From positions 62,001 through 126,000 of the forward strand of contig JACJXO010000005.1 of NCBI GenBank assembly GCA_020636645.1: a DNA stretch of 64,000 bases, given 5' to 3'. Positions within the stretch are counted from its first letter, which is position 1. Every line of letters starts with the position of its first letter. The DNA comes from Chitinophagales bacterium (lineage in GTDB: Bacteria; Bacteroidota; Bacteroidia; Chitinophagales; BACL12). A program made the position numbers and the translations under genes. This document shows, piece after piece, positions 35,086-42,618 of this stretch. The notes under the pieces are model-generated. The model was not told where the DNA came from. It was given only the letters and a program-made list of their open reading frames with translations, and searched no databases.

Positions 35086-36960
35086 TTATTCCAGCTCTGC
35101 AAGCTCCAGCCAGCGCATACTTTTTTCGTCCAGTTCATTGGATACACTCATCAGCCTTTCTGATAACGCACCAATAGCCTGATGATCGCCGGTAGGTGAA
35201 CTCAGCTGTTGTTCAATGTTCTGCTTCTCCTGTTCCAGTGCAGCTATGTCTTTTTCCAGCATTTCCATCTCTCTGTTCTCCTTGAAACTGCGTTTCTTTT
35301 TAACGGCCTCTGCTGCTTGTTTTGGTTTGGGCGCAGTTACTTTTTTCTTGTCTTCCTTGTTCTGCTTATCTGCTGCCTGTCTGTACTCTGTGTAATTGCC
35401 TGTAAAATCGCTGATCAGACCATCTCCTTCAAAAACGAACAGGTGATCCACCAGCTTATCCATAAAGTAGCGGTCGTGCGATACGATCATCAGACAACCG
35501 GTATAATCCAGCAGGAATTGCTCCAGGATGCTGAGCGTCAGGATGTCCAGGTCGTTGGTAGGTTCGTCCAGTATGAGGAAATTCGGATTGCGGATGAGGA
35601 TGGTCATCAGCTGCAGCCTGCGCTTCTCGCCGCCACTCAGTTTGGATACAAAAGTGTACTGTGTTTCCGGTGCGAAGAGGAATCTGGTCAGCAGTTGAGA
35701 AGCACTGAGCTTGCTTCCATCGGCCATCGGAATGAATTCAGCGATGTCTTTCACCACATCGATCACCCGTTTGTCGTCGGCCACCCGAAGCGGCTCCTGT
35801 GAGAAATATCCGAATATGATGGTCTCGCCGGCCTGGATCTTCCCGCTGTCTGCCTGCTCCATGCCCATGATCATATTGAGAAAAGTGCTCTTTCCCACAC
35901 CATTCTTCCCCACAATGCCTACCCGCTCACCTTTCTTGAATGTGTAGGTGAAACCATCGGTGATGACCAGTGAGCCAAATGCCTTCCGCACCTTGACCAT
36001 CTCCAGGATCTTCCCGCCTATGCGGTTCATTTTTACTTCCAGTTTCAGCTGTTCCTCAGGGCCTTTACCGGATGCTTTTTCACTCAGTGTATCAAAAGCA
36101 TCCAAGCGAGATTTGCTTTTTGTGGTCCGGGCTTTCGGCATGCGCCTCACCCATTCCAGTTCACGTCGGTACAGGTTTCTGGCCTTGTCCAGTTCTGCGG
36201 CTTCCACAGCCTCGCGATGTGCCTTCTTCTCCAGAAAATCAGAGAAATTGCCGGAGTAGTTAAAGAGCTTTCCGTCTTCCAGTTCGATGATCTGATTGCA
36301 CACACTGTCCAGAAAATACCGGTCGTGCGTAACCACCAGCATGGTCATATCGCGGGTGCCGATATACTCTTCCAGCCACTCGATCATGGCAACATCCAGG
36401 TGGTTGGTCGGTTCATCCAATATGAGCAGGTCGGGTTCCTGTATGAGCATTTTTGCCAAAGCTACCCGCTTCGCTTGTCCACCTGATAGAGTCTCCACCG
36501 GCTGGTCCAGATGATGAATGTCCAGCTTCGACAGGATCAGACGGATCTTCTGTTCATAATCCCAGGCCTCCAGTGCATCCATCTGCGCATGTGCTTCTTC
36601 CAGTCTGGCGGCATGCGCAGGTGAATGGTCTTCTTCCATGGCTTCCAGACATTGTTCATAGGCACCAATGGCCTGCAGCACAGGTGTGTTGCCGGAAAAA
36701 ACATTCTCCATGATGCTTTGTCCCGCTATCAGTTTCGGCTCCTGTTCCAGAAATCCGGTTCGGATCTCCTTGTTGATGACAACGGTTCCTGAATCTGCGA
36801 TCTCCGTGCCCATGATGACCTTCAGCAGGGTGGACTTGCCGGCGCCATTGCGTGCTACCAGCGCTGTTTTTTGTCCGCGATTGATATGAAAGGTGATCTG
36901 ATCGAAAAGCAGTTTCGTATCATAGATCTTGGACAAATTTTCGACCTGCAGATAATTCAC
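35086..36960 (-). CDS. ABC-F family ATP-binding protein (Uup-like)
   Basis: A soluble protein of 624 residues with two ABC ATPase domains. Domain 1 has Walker A ARNGAGKST, where the first Gly is replaced by Ala, and signature LSGGQAKR with LLILDEPTNHLD. Domain 2 has GKNGVGKST, LSGGEKRR and FLILDEPTNDLD. A basic linker lies between them and a coiled coil at the C-terminus, as in Uup and related ABC-F factors that act on ribosomes. The GTG at 36960 is chosen because an exact TACCTTTG -7 box lies five bases upstream. The frame stays open for 61 further codons, but these run through the repeat tract upstream and are probably not translated. Confidence 0.92.
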   Translation of the reverse strand: MNYLQVENLSKIYDTKLLFDQITFHINRGQKTALVARNGAGKSTLLKVIMGTEIADSGTVVINKEIRTGFLEQEPKLIAGQSIMENVFSGNTPVLQAIGAYEQCLEAMEEDHSPAHAARLEEAHAQMDALEAWDYEQKIRLILSKLDIHHLDQPVETLSGGQAKRVALAKMLIQEPDLLILDEPTNHLDVAMIEWLEEYIGTRDMTMLVVTHDRYFLDSVCNQIIELEDGKLFNYSGNFSDFLEKKAHREAVEAAELDKARNLYRRELEWVRRMPKARTTKSKSRLDAFDTLSEKASGKGPEEQLKLEVKMNRIGGKILEMVKVRKAFGSLVITDGFTYTFKKGERVGIVGKNGVGKSTFLNMIMGMEQADSGKIQAGETIIFGYFSQEPLRVADDKRVIDVVKDIAEFIPMADGSKLSASQLLTRFLFAPETQYTFVSKLSGGEKRRLQLMTILIRNPNFLILDEPTNDLDILTLSILEQFLLDYTGCLMIVSHDRYFMDKLVDHLFVFEGDGLISDFTGNYTEYRQAADKQNKEDKKKVTAPKPKQAAEAVKKKRSFKENREMEMLEKDIAALEQEKQNIEQQLSSPTGDHQAIGALSERLMSVSNELDEKSMRWLELAELE

Positions 36961-36964
36961 CCGG

Positions 36965-36972
36965 CAAAGGTA
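36965..36972 (-). promoter_or_regulatory. -7 promoter box TACCTTTG for the ABC-F gene
   Basis: Exact TAnnTTTG on the minus strand, five bases upstream of the GTG at 36960; decides that start against the repeat-encoded extension. Confidence 0.7.
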
Positions 36973-37042
36973 AGTATGACTTGTTACTGATTCACTTCGA
37001 ATAGAATTGTCATCCCCTTCCTGGCGGCAATTATACGGCATG

Positions 37043-37560
37043 GGAATGGGAGTGTAGGAGAGTGGGAGAGGGAGAGGGAGAGGGGGAGGGAGAGTGAGAG
37101 TGGGGGTTGGTTTGAATATCCAATAATCGTTCATTACCATCAAAATGATAAGTCATTCTTGAAGCCGACGAAGTGAGCTCCTGCGTCGCCCATATCAGGA
37201 ATCTCTTTTCTAGTTACCGTCCGCTCAAACAAATAGTTGATCTATGGATCGGTTTGAGATCCCCTGCCTACCGGACAAGCAGGCTGCTTTCGCTGGAATG
37301 CCCCGTCCTCCGAAAAAGTAACGTCAATAATTCAAAATCCCTCCAAAGGAATAAGTCATTCCTGAAGCCGACGATGGAGGCTATCAGGAATCTCCTGTCT
37401 CAGTTACCGTTCACTTAAACAAATGGTTGATCTATGGATCAGTAAGAGATCCCCTGCCTACCGGACAGGCACCCTGCTTTCGCAGAGTTGACTTCCCCTC
37501 TGGAAAATATATTGTCGATAACCACAAACCTCTCCAAAGGAATACGCCATATCAAGTAGA
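37043..37560 (+). repeat. Composite repeat, copy B
   Basis: The head is a GGGAGTGTAGGAGAGTGGG-type tract (37043-37107). A linker with ATCCAATAATCGTTCATTAC (37117-37136) follows. Then a unit of about 200 bases occurs twice: hairpin I at 37151-37226, and a shortened version at 37354-37414, each followed by a spacer containing GATCTATGGATC and CCCCTGCCTACCGGACA and a closing linker ending CTCCAAAGGAAT. It fills the gap between the ABC-F gene and the frameshifted T9SS gene. There is no gene in it. Confidence 0.85.
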
Positions 37561-37606
37561 CAGTGACATAGCTGCGAAGTAAGATTTGCCACTCAGATAA
37601 TCCTTG

Positions 37607-37614
37607 TAACTTTA
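37607..37614 (+). promoter_or_regulatory. Promoter: -33 TTTG and -7 TAACTTTA
   Basis: TTTG at 37585-37588 and TAACTTTA at 37607-37614 are 18 bases apart, close to the spacing of Bacteroidota housekeeping promoters. The ATG follows three bases later. Confidence 0.6.
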
Positions 37615-37617
37615 GGT

Positions 37618-39366
37618 ATGCACAAATCATTACTCCTCATGACACTGTGCGTGACCACCTCTGCATTGGTCGCACAGACCTTTGGCGAGCTGCTGACCGT
37701 TCCTCTGGAAGCAGTTACAGATGATGCAGGTCCCTCCCTGACGTTGACCTGGCCATCATCTGTCGGAGCCGATGGATATGAAGTTTACCGCAAAGAAATG
37801 AGTGCAGGCATCTGGACGAGCCTGGCTGAGCTGGGAGGATCAGATACCTCTTACACTGATATAGGCATTGGCTACAACCACCGGTACGACTATAAAGTAC
37901 GTCGCTTTGGTCCGGACGGGGAAGCCTTCGGTTACCTGAACGGCGGAGTGGATGTGCAGATGCCGGAAAATCCGGGGGGCATCATTGTGGTGGCCGATGA
38001 TACCTACATGGCCGACGATGATTACCTGGCAGCTTATCAGCAGTATGTGAACGATCTGGTGCTGGACGGATGGAAACTGGCAGAGATCCTGGTATCGCCT
38101 GATGATGTGGTAACCGGTGTACACGAACAGATACAAACCATCTATGATACAAATCCGGATGCCTGGACACATGTCGTTCTGGTGGGACATGTACCGGTGC
38201 CATATAGCGGTGACCTGTATCCCGATGGTCACCCCGATCATGAAGGCGCCTGGCCAACCGATCTGTACTATGGAGAAATGGAAACTGCATGGACGGATGT
38301 TAGTGTGAATGTGACCGTAGCAAGTGATCCGCGAAACCATAATATTCCGGGCGATGGCAAATTCGACCAGAGCTATATTCCCGGCACGCTCGAACTGGCA
38401 GTAGGTCGGATCGATATGCACGACCTGCCTTCTTTTGCTGAGGATGAAAAAACACTCATGTTGCGGTATTTCGACAAAGTACATCGTTTTAGAACCGGAG
38501 AACTGCGTGTGGATCAGCGGGCGGTCATCGACGATAATTTCACCGGTTACACCGAGGGTTTCAGCCAGAACGGCTACCGCAATTTTTCAGCTCTGGTGGG
38601 AAGAGACAATACCATACAGGGCGATTACCTGACGGAAACATCCTACTCCAATCCCAGCGGCGATACTTACATGTGGAGCTACGGCTGCGGAGGTGGCTGG
38701 TATCAGGGAGCAGGAGGGGTCGCTACTACCACTGATTTTGCCAATGATTCGCTGAGCGCTGTGTTCACTATGTTGTTTGGTTCCTACTTCGGCGACTGGG
38801 ACGTATCGGATGCCTTTAGCAGAGCTGCTATCGCCCAGGGCAATACCATGATCACTTCCTGGGCCGGCCGACCCAACTGGCACTTTTACCGCATGGCGCT
38901 GGGCTCTACTACCGGCGAATGTGCCCTGCTTACCCAAAACAACAACAACACGTATTTCGGCAGCATCATCTTTGGTCTGGACAAGATCGTATCCACCAAC
39001 CTCATCGGCGATCCGGCGTTGAGAAGTTTTTATCCCAAACCGGCAAATATGTTGGAGACTTCTTACTTAGATGATAACAATTGGTTACCTGCTACCGAAC
39101 CTGTGGATGGTTATAATATATATATGACATGTTCGAAAACTGGATGGCCGGAGAAGTCCGGATGGGTTAGAATGAATGACGAACTGATCGAAGAAACATC
39201 ATTTCATATCGATCTTATTTCCTCTCCATGGGATTTTTACCAACATCAAAATTGCTACGTCGGAGTTCGATCTGTTAAGAAGATCACTACACCTTCCGGC
39301 AAGCTGGTATGCAGAATCATTGATGGATATAGACAGCAGCACTATTATCTGGGAACCTGTAATTGA
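37618..39366 (+). CDS. Secreted C25-like peptidase-fold protein, frameshifted before its T9SS tail
   Basis: The signal peptide is SLLLMTLCVTTSALVAQ. An FN3-like domain (about 25-110) precedes a large domain resembling the gingipain/C25 or caspase-like fold: VVLVGHVPVPY, WPTDLYYGEM, GTLELAVGRIDMHD, then WSYGCGGGWYQGAGG, MLFGSYFGDWDV and ITSWAGRPNWHF. Cys in YGCGG and His in VGHVP are candidate catalytic residues, but this is inference from pattern only. A second FN3-like domain follows. The frame then ends at 39366 without a sorting domain. If one A near 39301 is skipped, TTPSG continues directly into SWYAESLMDIDSST and the T9SS tail up to 39604 (about 661 residues). The last 300 bases are more A/T-rich than the rest. 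Confidence 0.8.
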   Translation: MHKSLLLMTLCVTTSALVAQTFGELLTVPLEAVTDDAGPSLTLTWPSSVGADGYEVYRKEMSAGIWTSLAELGGSDTSYTDIGIGYNHRYDYKVRRFGPDGEAFGYLNGGVDVQMPENPGGIIVVADDTYMADDDYLAAYQQYVNDLVLDGWKLAEILVSPDDVVTGVHEQIQTIYDTNPDAWTHVVLVGHVPVPYSGDLYPDGHPDHEGAWPTDLYYGEMETAWTDVSVNVTVASDPRNHNIPGDGKFDQSYIPGTLELAVGRIDMHDLPSFAEDEKTLMLRYFDKVHRFRTGELRVDQRAVIDDNFTGYTEGFSQNGYRNFSALVGRDNTIQGDYLTETSYSNPSGDTYMWSYGCGGGWYQGAGGVATTTDFANDSLSAVFTMLFGSYFGDWDVSDAFSRAAIAQGNTMITSWAGRPNWHFYRMALGSTTGECALLTQNNNNTYFGSIIFGLDKIVSTNLIGDPALRSFYPKPANMLETSYLDDNNWLPATEPVDGYNIYMTCSKTGWPEKSGWVRMNDELIEETSFHIDLISSPWDFYQHQNCYVGVRSVKKITTPSGKLVCRIIDGYRQQHYYLGTCN

Positions 39367-39604
39367 CCTTTCACCAATTCCAATCAGGGTCTATCCCAAT
39401 CCCACCACCAGCTGGGTGTCTGTAGAACTTCCTGAAGGTCAATTGCAATACTGGGAGCTACTCGACATCCAGGGCAAACGTGTACAGGGCGGTACTTATA
39501 TGCCTGATCATACACTATGGCTGAATGAATTGCCGGCGGGTGTGTACCTGTTGCAGGCGGTGGTGGATGAGCAAAGATATCAGGCGAGGATCACTAAGGA
39601 ATAG
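39302..39604 (+). pseudogene. Out-of-frame T9SS sorting domain of the gene starting at 37618
   Basis: In the +1 frame relative to the upstream gene, codons from 39302 read SWYAESLMDIDSSTIIWEPV, then RVYPNPTTSWVSVELPEGQ and NELPAGVYLLQAV, a complete type A sorting domain ending at 39604. It has no signal peptide of its own and cannot work alone. The simplest reading is a single-base insertion near 39300-39302, either a real mutation or an assembly error. The TAG stop is followed immediately by a GTGGGAGTGAGAG tract. Confidence 0.85.
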
Positions 39605-40345
39605 TCTTGGGGAGTGGGAGTGGGAGTGAGAGTGAGAGGGAGAGAGTGGGAGTGGGAGGGAGAGTGAGAGAGTGGTTGAGTTTTCAATAATCTTCAGTAC
39701 CATCAAAAGGATACGTCATTCCTGAAGCCGACGAAGTGAGCTTCTGTGTCGCCCATATCAGGAATCTCTTATCTCAGTTTCCGTTCATTCATCCAAAGCG
39801 AATTGTCATCCGTCTTCTTCCGAAGAATGAGGAAGAATACCGGATCTGGAATTGTACTGAGCGAGAAATAACATCCTTCAAGTCAGACCCGGCATTGTTC
39901 GTTCCTCACAAGCCGGGTGACAACCCTATTGTACCTAATTCTGGAAAAGGTTCGTCTATAATCTTCAAACATTTCCAAAGAAATGTCATTCCTGAAGCCG
40001 ACGAAGGAGGCTATCAGGAATCTCTTACCTCAGTTACCGTTCACTCAAATAAATTGTTGGTCAATTGATCATTTCACGGCACTTTCGCAAGGATGATCTT
40101 CTGAAAGTATCGCCCATATCAAGGAATCTCTTACCTCGGCTACCGTTCACTCAAATAAATTGTTGGTCAATTCATCCAAAGCGAATTGTCATCCCCTGCC
40201 TGCCGGCAGGCAGGGGCTTCTTACCGAAGAATGAGGGAAGAATACCGGGATCTGGAATTGTACTGAGCGAGAAATAACATCCTTCAAGTCAGACCCCGGC
40301 ATTGTTCGTTCCTCACAAGCCGGGGTGACAATCCCCTTTTGAAAT
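39605..40345 (+). repeat. Composite repeat, copy C
   Basis: The head tract of GAGTGGGAGTGAGAG words (39605-39676) starts at the stop codon. A linker (39677-39714), hairpin unit I (39715-39790), a type II spacer with several small deletions (39800-39933), a linker (39935-39982) and unit I again (39983-40045) follow. Then come a fragment of I (about 40085-40155) and a full type II spacer (40178-40333). The second type II spacer is almost the exact reverse complement of 15174-15320. Confidence 0.88.
40193..40216. repeat. Perfect 24-base palindrome inside composite repeat copy C
   Basis: Half-site CCCCTGCCTGCC is followed by its exact reverse complement. The matching place in copy A (around 15288-15310) is imperfect, and in the degenerate type II spacer at 39800-39933 it is missing. 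Confidence 0.9.
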
Positions 40346-40401
40346 GTACATTCCAGTCATTACGTCATGTTCTGTAGCAGTTGACCTGGCTTGAACAAAG
40401 T

Positions 40402-41325
40402 CTATTGCAACAGAAACCCTTTCTCCCGCAGCCAGTTCTCTGTTAACTGCAGGGTCTCTTCGTAGTATTTCCCATCATTCTTATTGCGCTGATAGAATCC
40501 GTGTTCAGCACCTTCAAAAGGAACGAAGGTCACGTCGTTTCCGGATGCTTTGAGTTTATCTGCGGCTTCCTTCGCATACCGATAGCCCGCCATCTCATCG
40601 GCGGTGCCATGATAGACGATCATGGGCGGACAGCTGTCAGGCATATGCGTCATCGGGTTCAGAGCTGCGGCGGCGCCATCGAATTTCCGGATACGAAACT
40701 CGTACTCTTCAAAGTTGGTAACCGGGTTGAACATGACCACCGCATCAGGTTTGCAGCTGACAGATACATCATCAGCCGCATCCGTGAACTCCGGGTTGTC
40801 GATCATATTGGTCCAGCACAAAGCACCACCTGCAGAACCACCACTCATAACGATCTTTCCTGGATCGATTCCCAGTTCATCCGCATGTACCCGCAGATAG
40901 CGAATAGCTGATTTGGCATCCATGATGCATTCCACAGCCGTACAGTTATCGCGGCTGATGACACGGTAATCGGCACACACTGCAACAATGCCTTTACTGC
41001 TCAGATATTTCGATTGTTCTTCGAATTGAGGCGGATTTCCGTTCACAAAACCTCCCCCGAAAAAGAAGATGATACAGGCAGCAGAATCGCCCGGCTGATG
41101 ACCTTCCGGATTGAATATATTGAGGTGAAAGTCTTTACCGTTGACGCTTTTATATACCGGTGTGGCGTCGGCAGTTGGCAGAACCGGATCGTAATGCTTG
41201 CCATCGCCCGCCTGCATCTCCTCCAGACTGACATCCTTTTTTTCCAGTTTGCTCTTGCATGATGTAGCTAATGTGCTGATGATCAGGAGGCTGATAACCA
41301 GCCGAAGAATGACTTTCTGTTGCAT
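40402..41325 (-). CDS. Lipoprotein alpha/beta hydrolase (esterase/lipase family)
   Basis: A 307-residue lipoprotein with a signal and lipobox (ISLLIISTLATSCKSK). The core is an alpha/beta hydrolase-3 (HSL-like) type: IIFFFGGGFVNG corresponds to the HGGG oxyanion loop with His replaced by Phe/Gly. The nucleophile is in MSGGSAGGALCW (Ser of G-x-S-x-G), the acid in YHGTADEMAG and the His in EGAEHGFYQ. It probably hydrolyses an ester in the periplasm or at the outer membrane; substrate unknown. The ATG at 41325 is chosen because an exact TACCTTTG box is five bases upstream; the open frame continues through pdhB on the other strand and is not real there. Confidence 0.88.
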   Translation of the reverse strand: MQQKVILRLVISLLIISTLATSCKSKLEKKDVSLEEMQAGDGKHYDPVLPTADATPVYKSVNGKDFHLNIFNPEGHQPGDSAACIIFFFGGGFVNGNPPQFEEQSKYLSSKGIVAVCADYRVISRDNCTAVECIMDAKSAIRYLRVHADELGIDPGKIVMSGGSAGGALCWTNMIDNPEFTDAADDVSVSCKPDAVVMFNPVTNFEEYEFRIRKFDGAAAALNPMTHMPDSCPPMIVYHGTADEMAGYRYAKEAADKLKASGNDVTFVPFEGAEHGFYQRNKNDGKYYEETLQLTENWLREKGFLLQ

Positions 41326-41329
41326 ACCG

Positions 41330-41337
41330 CAAAGGTA
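41330..41337 (-). promoter_or_regulatory. -7 box TACCTTTG for the lipoprotein hydrolase
   Basis: Exact TAnnTTTG on the minus strand, five bases upstream of the ATG at 41325. It is back to back with the pdhB promoter 45 bases away. Confidence 0.65.
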
Positions 41338-41382
41338 GGTAACAGGCTTCGCTCCCTCTTTGACTATTGCCCCTTCGTTGGC

Positions 41383-41390
41383 TACCTTTG
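41383..41390 (+). promoter_or_regulatory. Promoter for pdhB: -33 TTTG, -7 TACCTTTG
   Basis: TTTG at 41359-41362 and TACCTTTG at 41383-41390 are separated by 20 bases, the consensus Bacteroidota arrangement. The ATG is 16 bases downstream. Confidence 0.75.
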
Positions 41391-41406
41391 CGCAAATTTC
41401 TGTGTC

Positions 41407-42384
41407 ATGAGAGAGATCCGTTATCGTGAAGCACTGCGGGAGGCCATGTCTGAAGAGATGCGCAAAGACGCATCCATCGTACTGATGGGAGAGGAAGTGG
41501 CTGAATACAACGGCGCCTACAAAGTAAGTCAGGGTATGCTGGACGAATTCGGACCGGACAGGGTCATTGATACTCCGATCTCTGAGCTTGGATTTGCCGG
41601 CATTGCTGTCGGCGCCAGTATGAATGGCATGCGTCCTATCGTGGAATTCATGACCTTCAATTTCGCCGTCCTTGCGCTGGACCAGATCGTGAACGCTGCT
41701 GCCAAGATGATGGCCATGAGCGCCGGGCAGTTCACCTGTCCCATCGTATTCCGCGGACCTTCCGGATCTGCCGGTCAGCTGGGTGCCCAGCACAGCCAGG
41801 TGTTTGAGAGCTGGTATGCCAATGTGCCAGGTCTGAAAGTGATCTCTCCGTCCAATCCCTATGACGCCAAGGGCCTGATGAAATCAGCCATCCTGGATAA
41901 TGACCCGGTCATCTTCATGGAGAGCGAACTCATGTATTCAGACAGCGGCGAAGTGCCGGAAGAAGAATACTACATCCCCATCGGTAAGGCTGATGTGAAG
42001 CGGGAAGGAAGCGATGTCACCATCGTCTCCTATAATAAGATGATGAAGGTGGCTCTCGGTGCTGCCGATGAACTGGCCAAAGACGGTGTGTCTGCCGAGG
42101 TGATCGACCTGCGCACCATCCGCCCGCTGGATATTCATACCATCGTAGAGTCAGTGAAGAAGACCAACCGCATCGTGGTGGTTGATGAATCATGGCCCTA
42201 CGGCTCAGTATCTTCCGAGATCGCCTACCAGCTTCAGAAAGATGCGTTCGATTACCTGGATGCTCCGGTTCGCCGCGTCAATGGCGCCGATACTTCCATG
42301 CACTACGCTCCCAACCTCGTGGAAGCCTACCTGCCCAGCCCGGCCAAGGTCATCCAGGTAGTGAAGGAAGTGATGTATAAGTGA
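41407..42384 (+). CDS. pdhB: Pyruvate dehydrogenase E1 component, beta subunit
   Basis: A 325-residue transketolase-like beta subunit (MREIRYREALREAMSEEM, VLMGEEVAEYNGAYKVSQG, FNFAVLALDQIVNAAAKM, FRGPSGSAGQLGAQHSQ). With the alpha subunit it decarboxylates pyruvate using thiamine diphosphate and passes the acetyl group to E2. The alpha subunit and E2/E3 are not in this window. A branched-chain 2-oxoacid E1 beta is an alternative, but the sequence reads as the pyruvate enzyme. The gene is alone behind a consensus promoter and is followed by a TATCGGG-type tract. Confidence 0.92.
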   Translation: MREIRYREALREAMSEEMRKDASIVLMGEEVAEYNGAYKVSQGMLDEFGPDRVIDTPISELGFAGIAVGASMNGMRPIVEFMTFNFAVLALDQIVNAAAKMMAMSAGQFTCPIVFRGPSGSAGQLGAQHSQVFESWYANVPGLKVISPSNPYDAKGLMKSAILDNDPVIFMESELMYSDSGEVPEEEYYIPIGKADVKREGSDVTIVSYNKMMKVALGAADELAKDGVSAEVIDLRTIRPLDIHTIVESVKKTNRIVVVDESWPYGSVSSEIAYQLQKDAFDYLDAPVRRVNGADTSMHYAPNLVEAYLPSPAKVIQVVKEVMYK

Positions 42385-42432
42385 TTGGTAGCGGGTAGTG
42401 AGTATCGGGTATTGAGTATTGGGTATTGGGTA
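42385..42432 (+). repeat. TAGCGGGTAGTGAGTATCGGG tract after pdhB
   Basis: It begins right at the TGA stop and carries the same words (GTATCGGGTATTGAGTATTG) as the tracts after lptD and the DinB-like gene, sense-oriented. Confidence 0.85.
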
Positions 42433-42437
42433 GTTAG

Positions 42438-42455
42438 CCCCGATAGCTATCGGGG
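42438..42455. repeat. 18-base perfect palindrome CCCCGATAGCTATCGGGG
   Basis: It is followed by TGACA, as are the hairpin/spacer ends elsewhere (GGGGTGACA at 40324-40332), so it may be a small relative of the dispersed repeats. It could also slow transcription leaving pdhB. Confidence 0.8.
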
Positions 42456-42491
42456 TGACACTTTCTACTTTTCACCCTTTACCCCTTTCCC
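42456..42491 (-). repeat. Short G/A-rich tract downstream of the DegP-like gene terminator
   Basis: Sense (minus) strand words GGGAAAGGGG, TAAAGGGTGAAAAG and TAGAAAGTGTC follow the terminator. It is the counterpart, on the other strand, of the pdhB tract. Confidence 0.5.
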
Positions 42492-42539
42492 AAAAAAAAA
42501 CCCCGCCGACTTTCCGGGAGGAAAGTAACCGTGGCGGGG
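42492..42539 (-). terminator. Branched terminator of the DegP-like gene
   Basis: On the minus strand an outer 7-bp stem CCCCGCC / GGCGGGG encloses a second 7-bp stem ACTTTCC / GGAAAGT, and nine T follow. The two nested stems are separated by unpaired bases on one side (ACGGTT) and a single C on the other. Confidence 0.85.
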
Positions 42540-42618
42540 TCAACCTGAAAACCCAATTACCCTAATATCTTATCAAAAAACGTTCCAGTTATACTAACGA
42601 ACGAAGATTCAAAATCGT

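Noticed and set aside
36961..37143. N-terminal extension of the ABC-F protein by 61 residues
   Set aside because: The frame is open, but it is Pro/Leu-rich low-complexity coded by the repeat tract, and an exact promoter box lies between it and the GTG at 36960.
37151..37547. Possible CRISPR-like array (repeat-spacer-repeat)
   Set aside because: Only two units of about 200 bases, repeats degenerate and of different length, and no cas genes in the window.
39736..40277. Two open frames across composite repeat copy C
   Set aside because: They translate repeat units in different frames, show no signal or domain, and the same units in other copies are not open.
41326..41793. Extension of the lipoprotein hydrolase through pdhB
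   Set aside because: It would bury the lipobox inside the protein and overlap pdhB; the promoter box at 41330-41337 sets the start at 41325.
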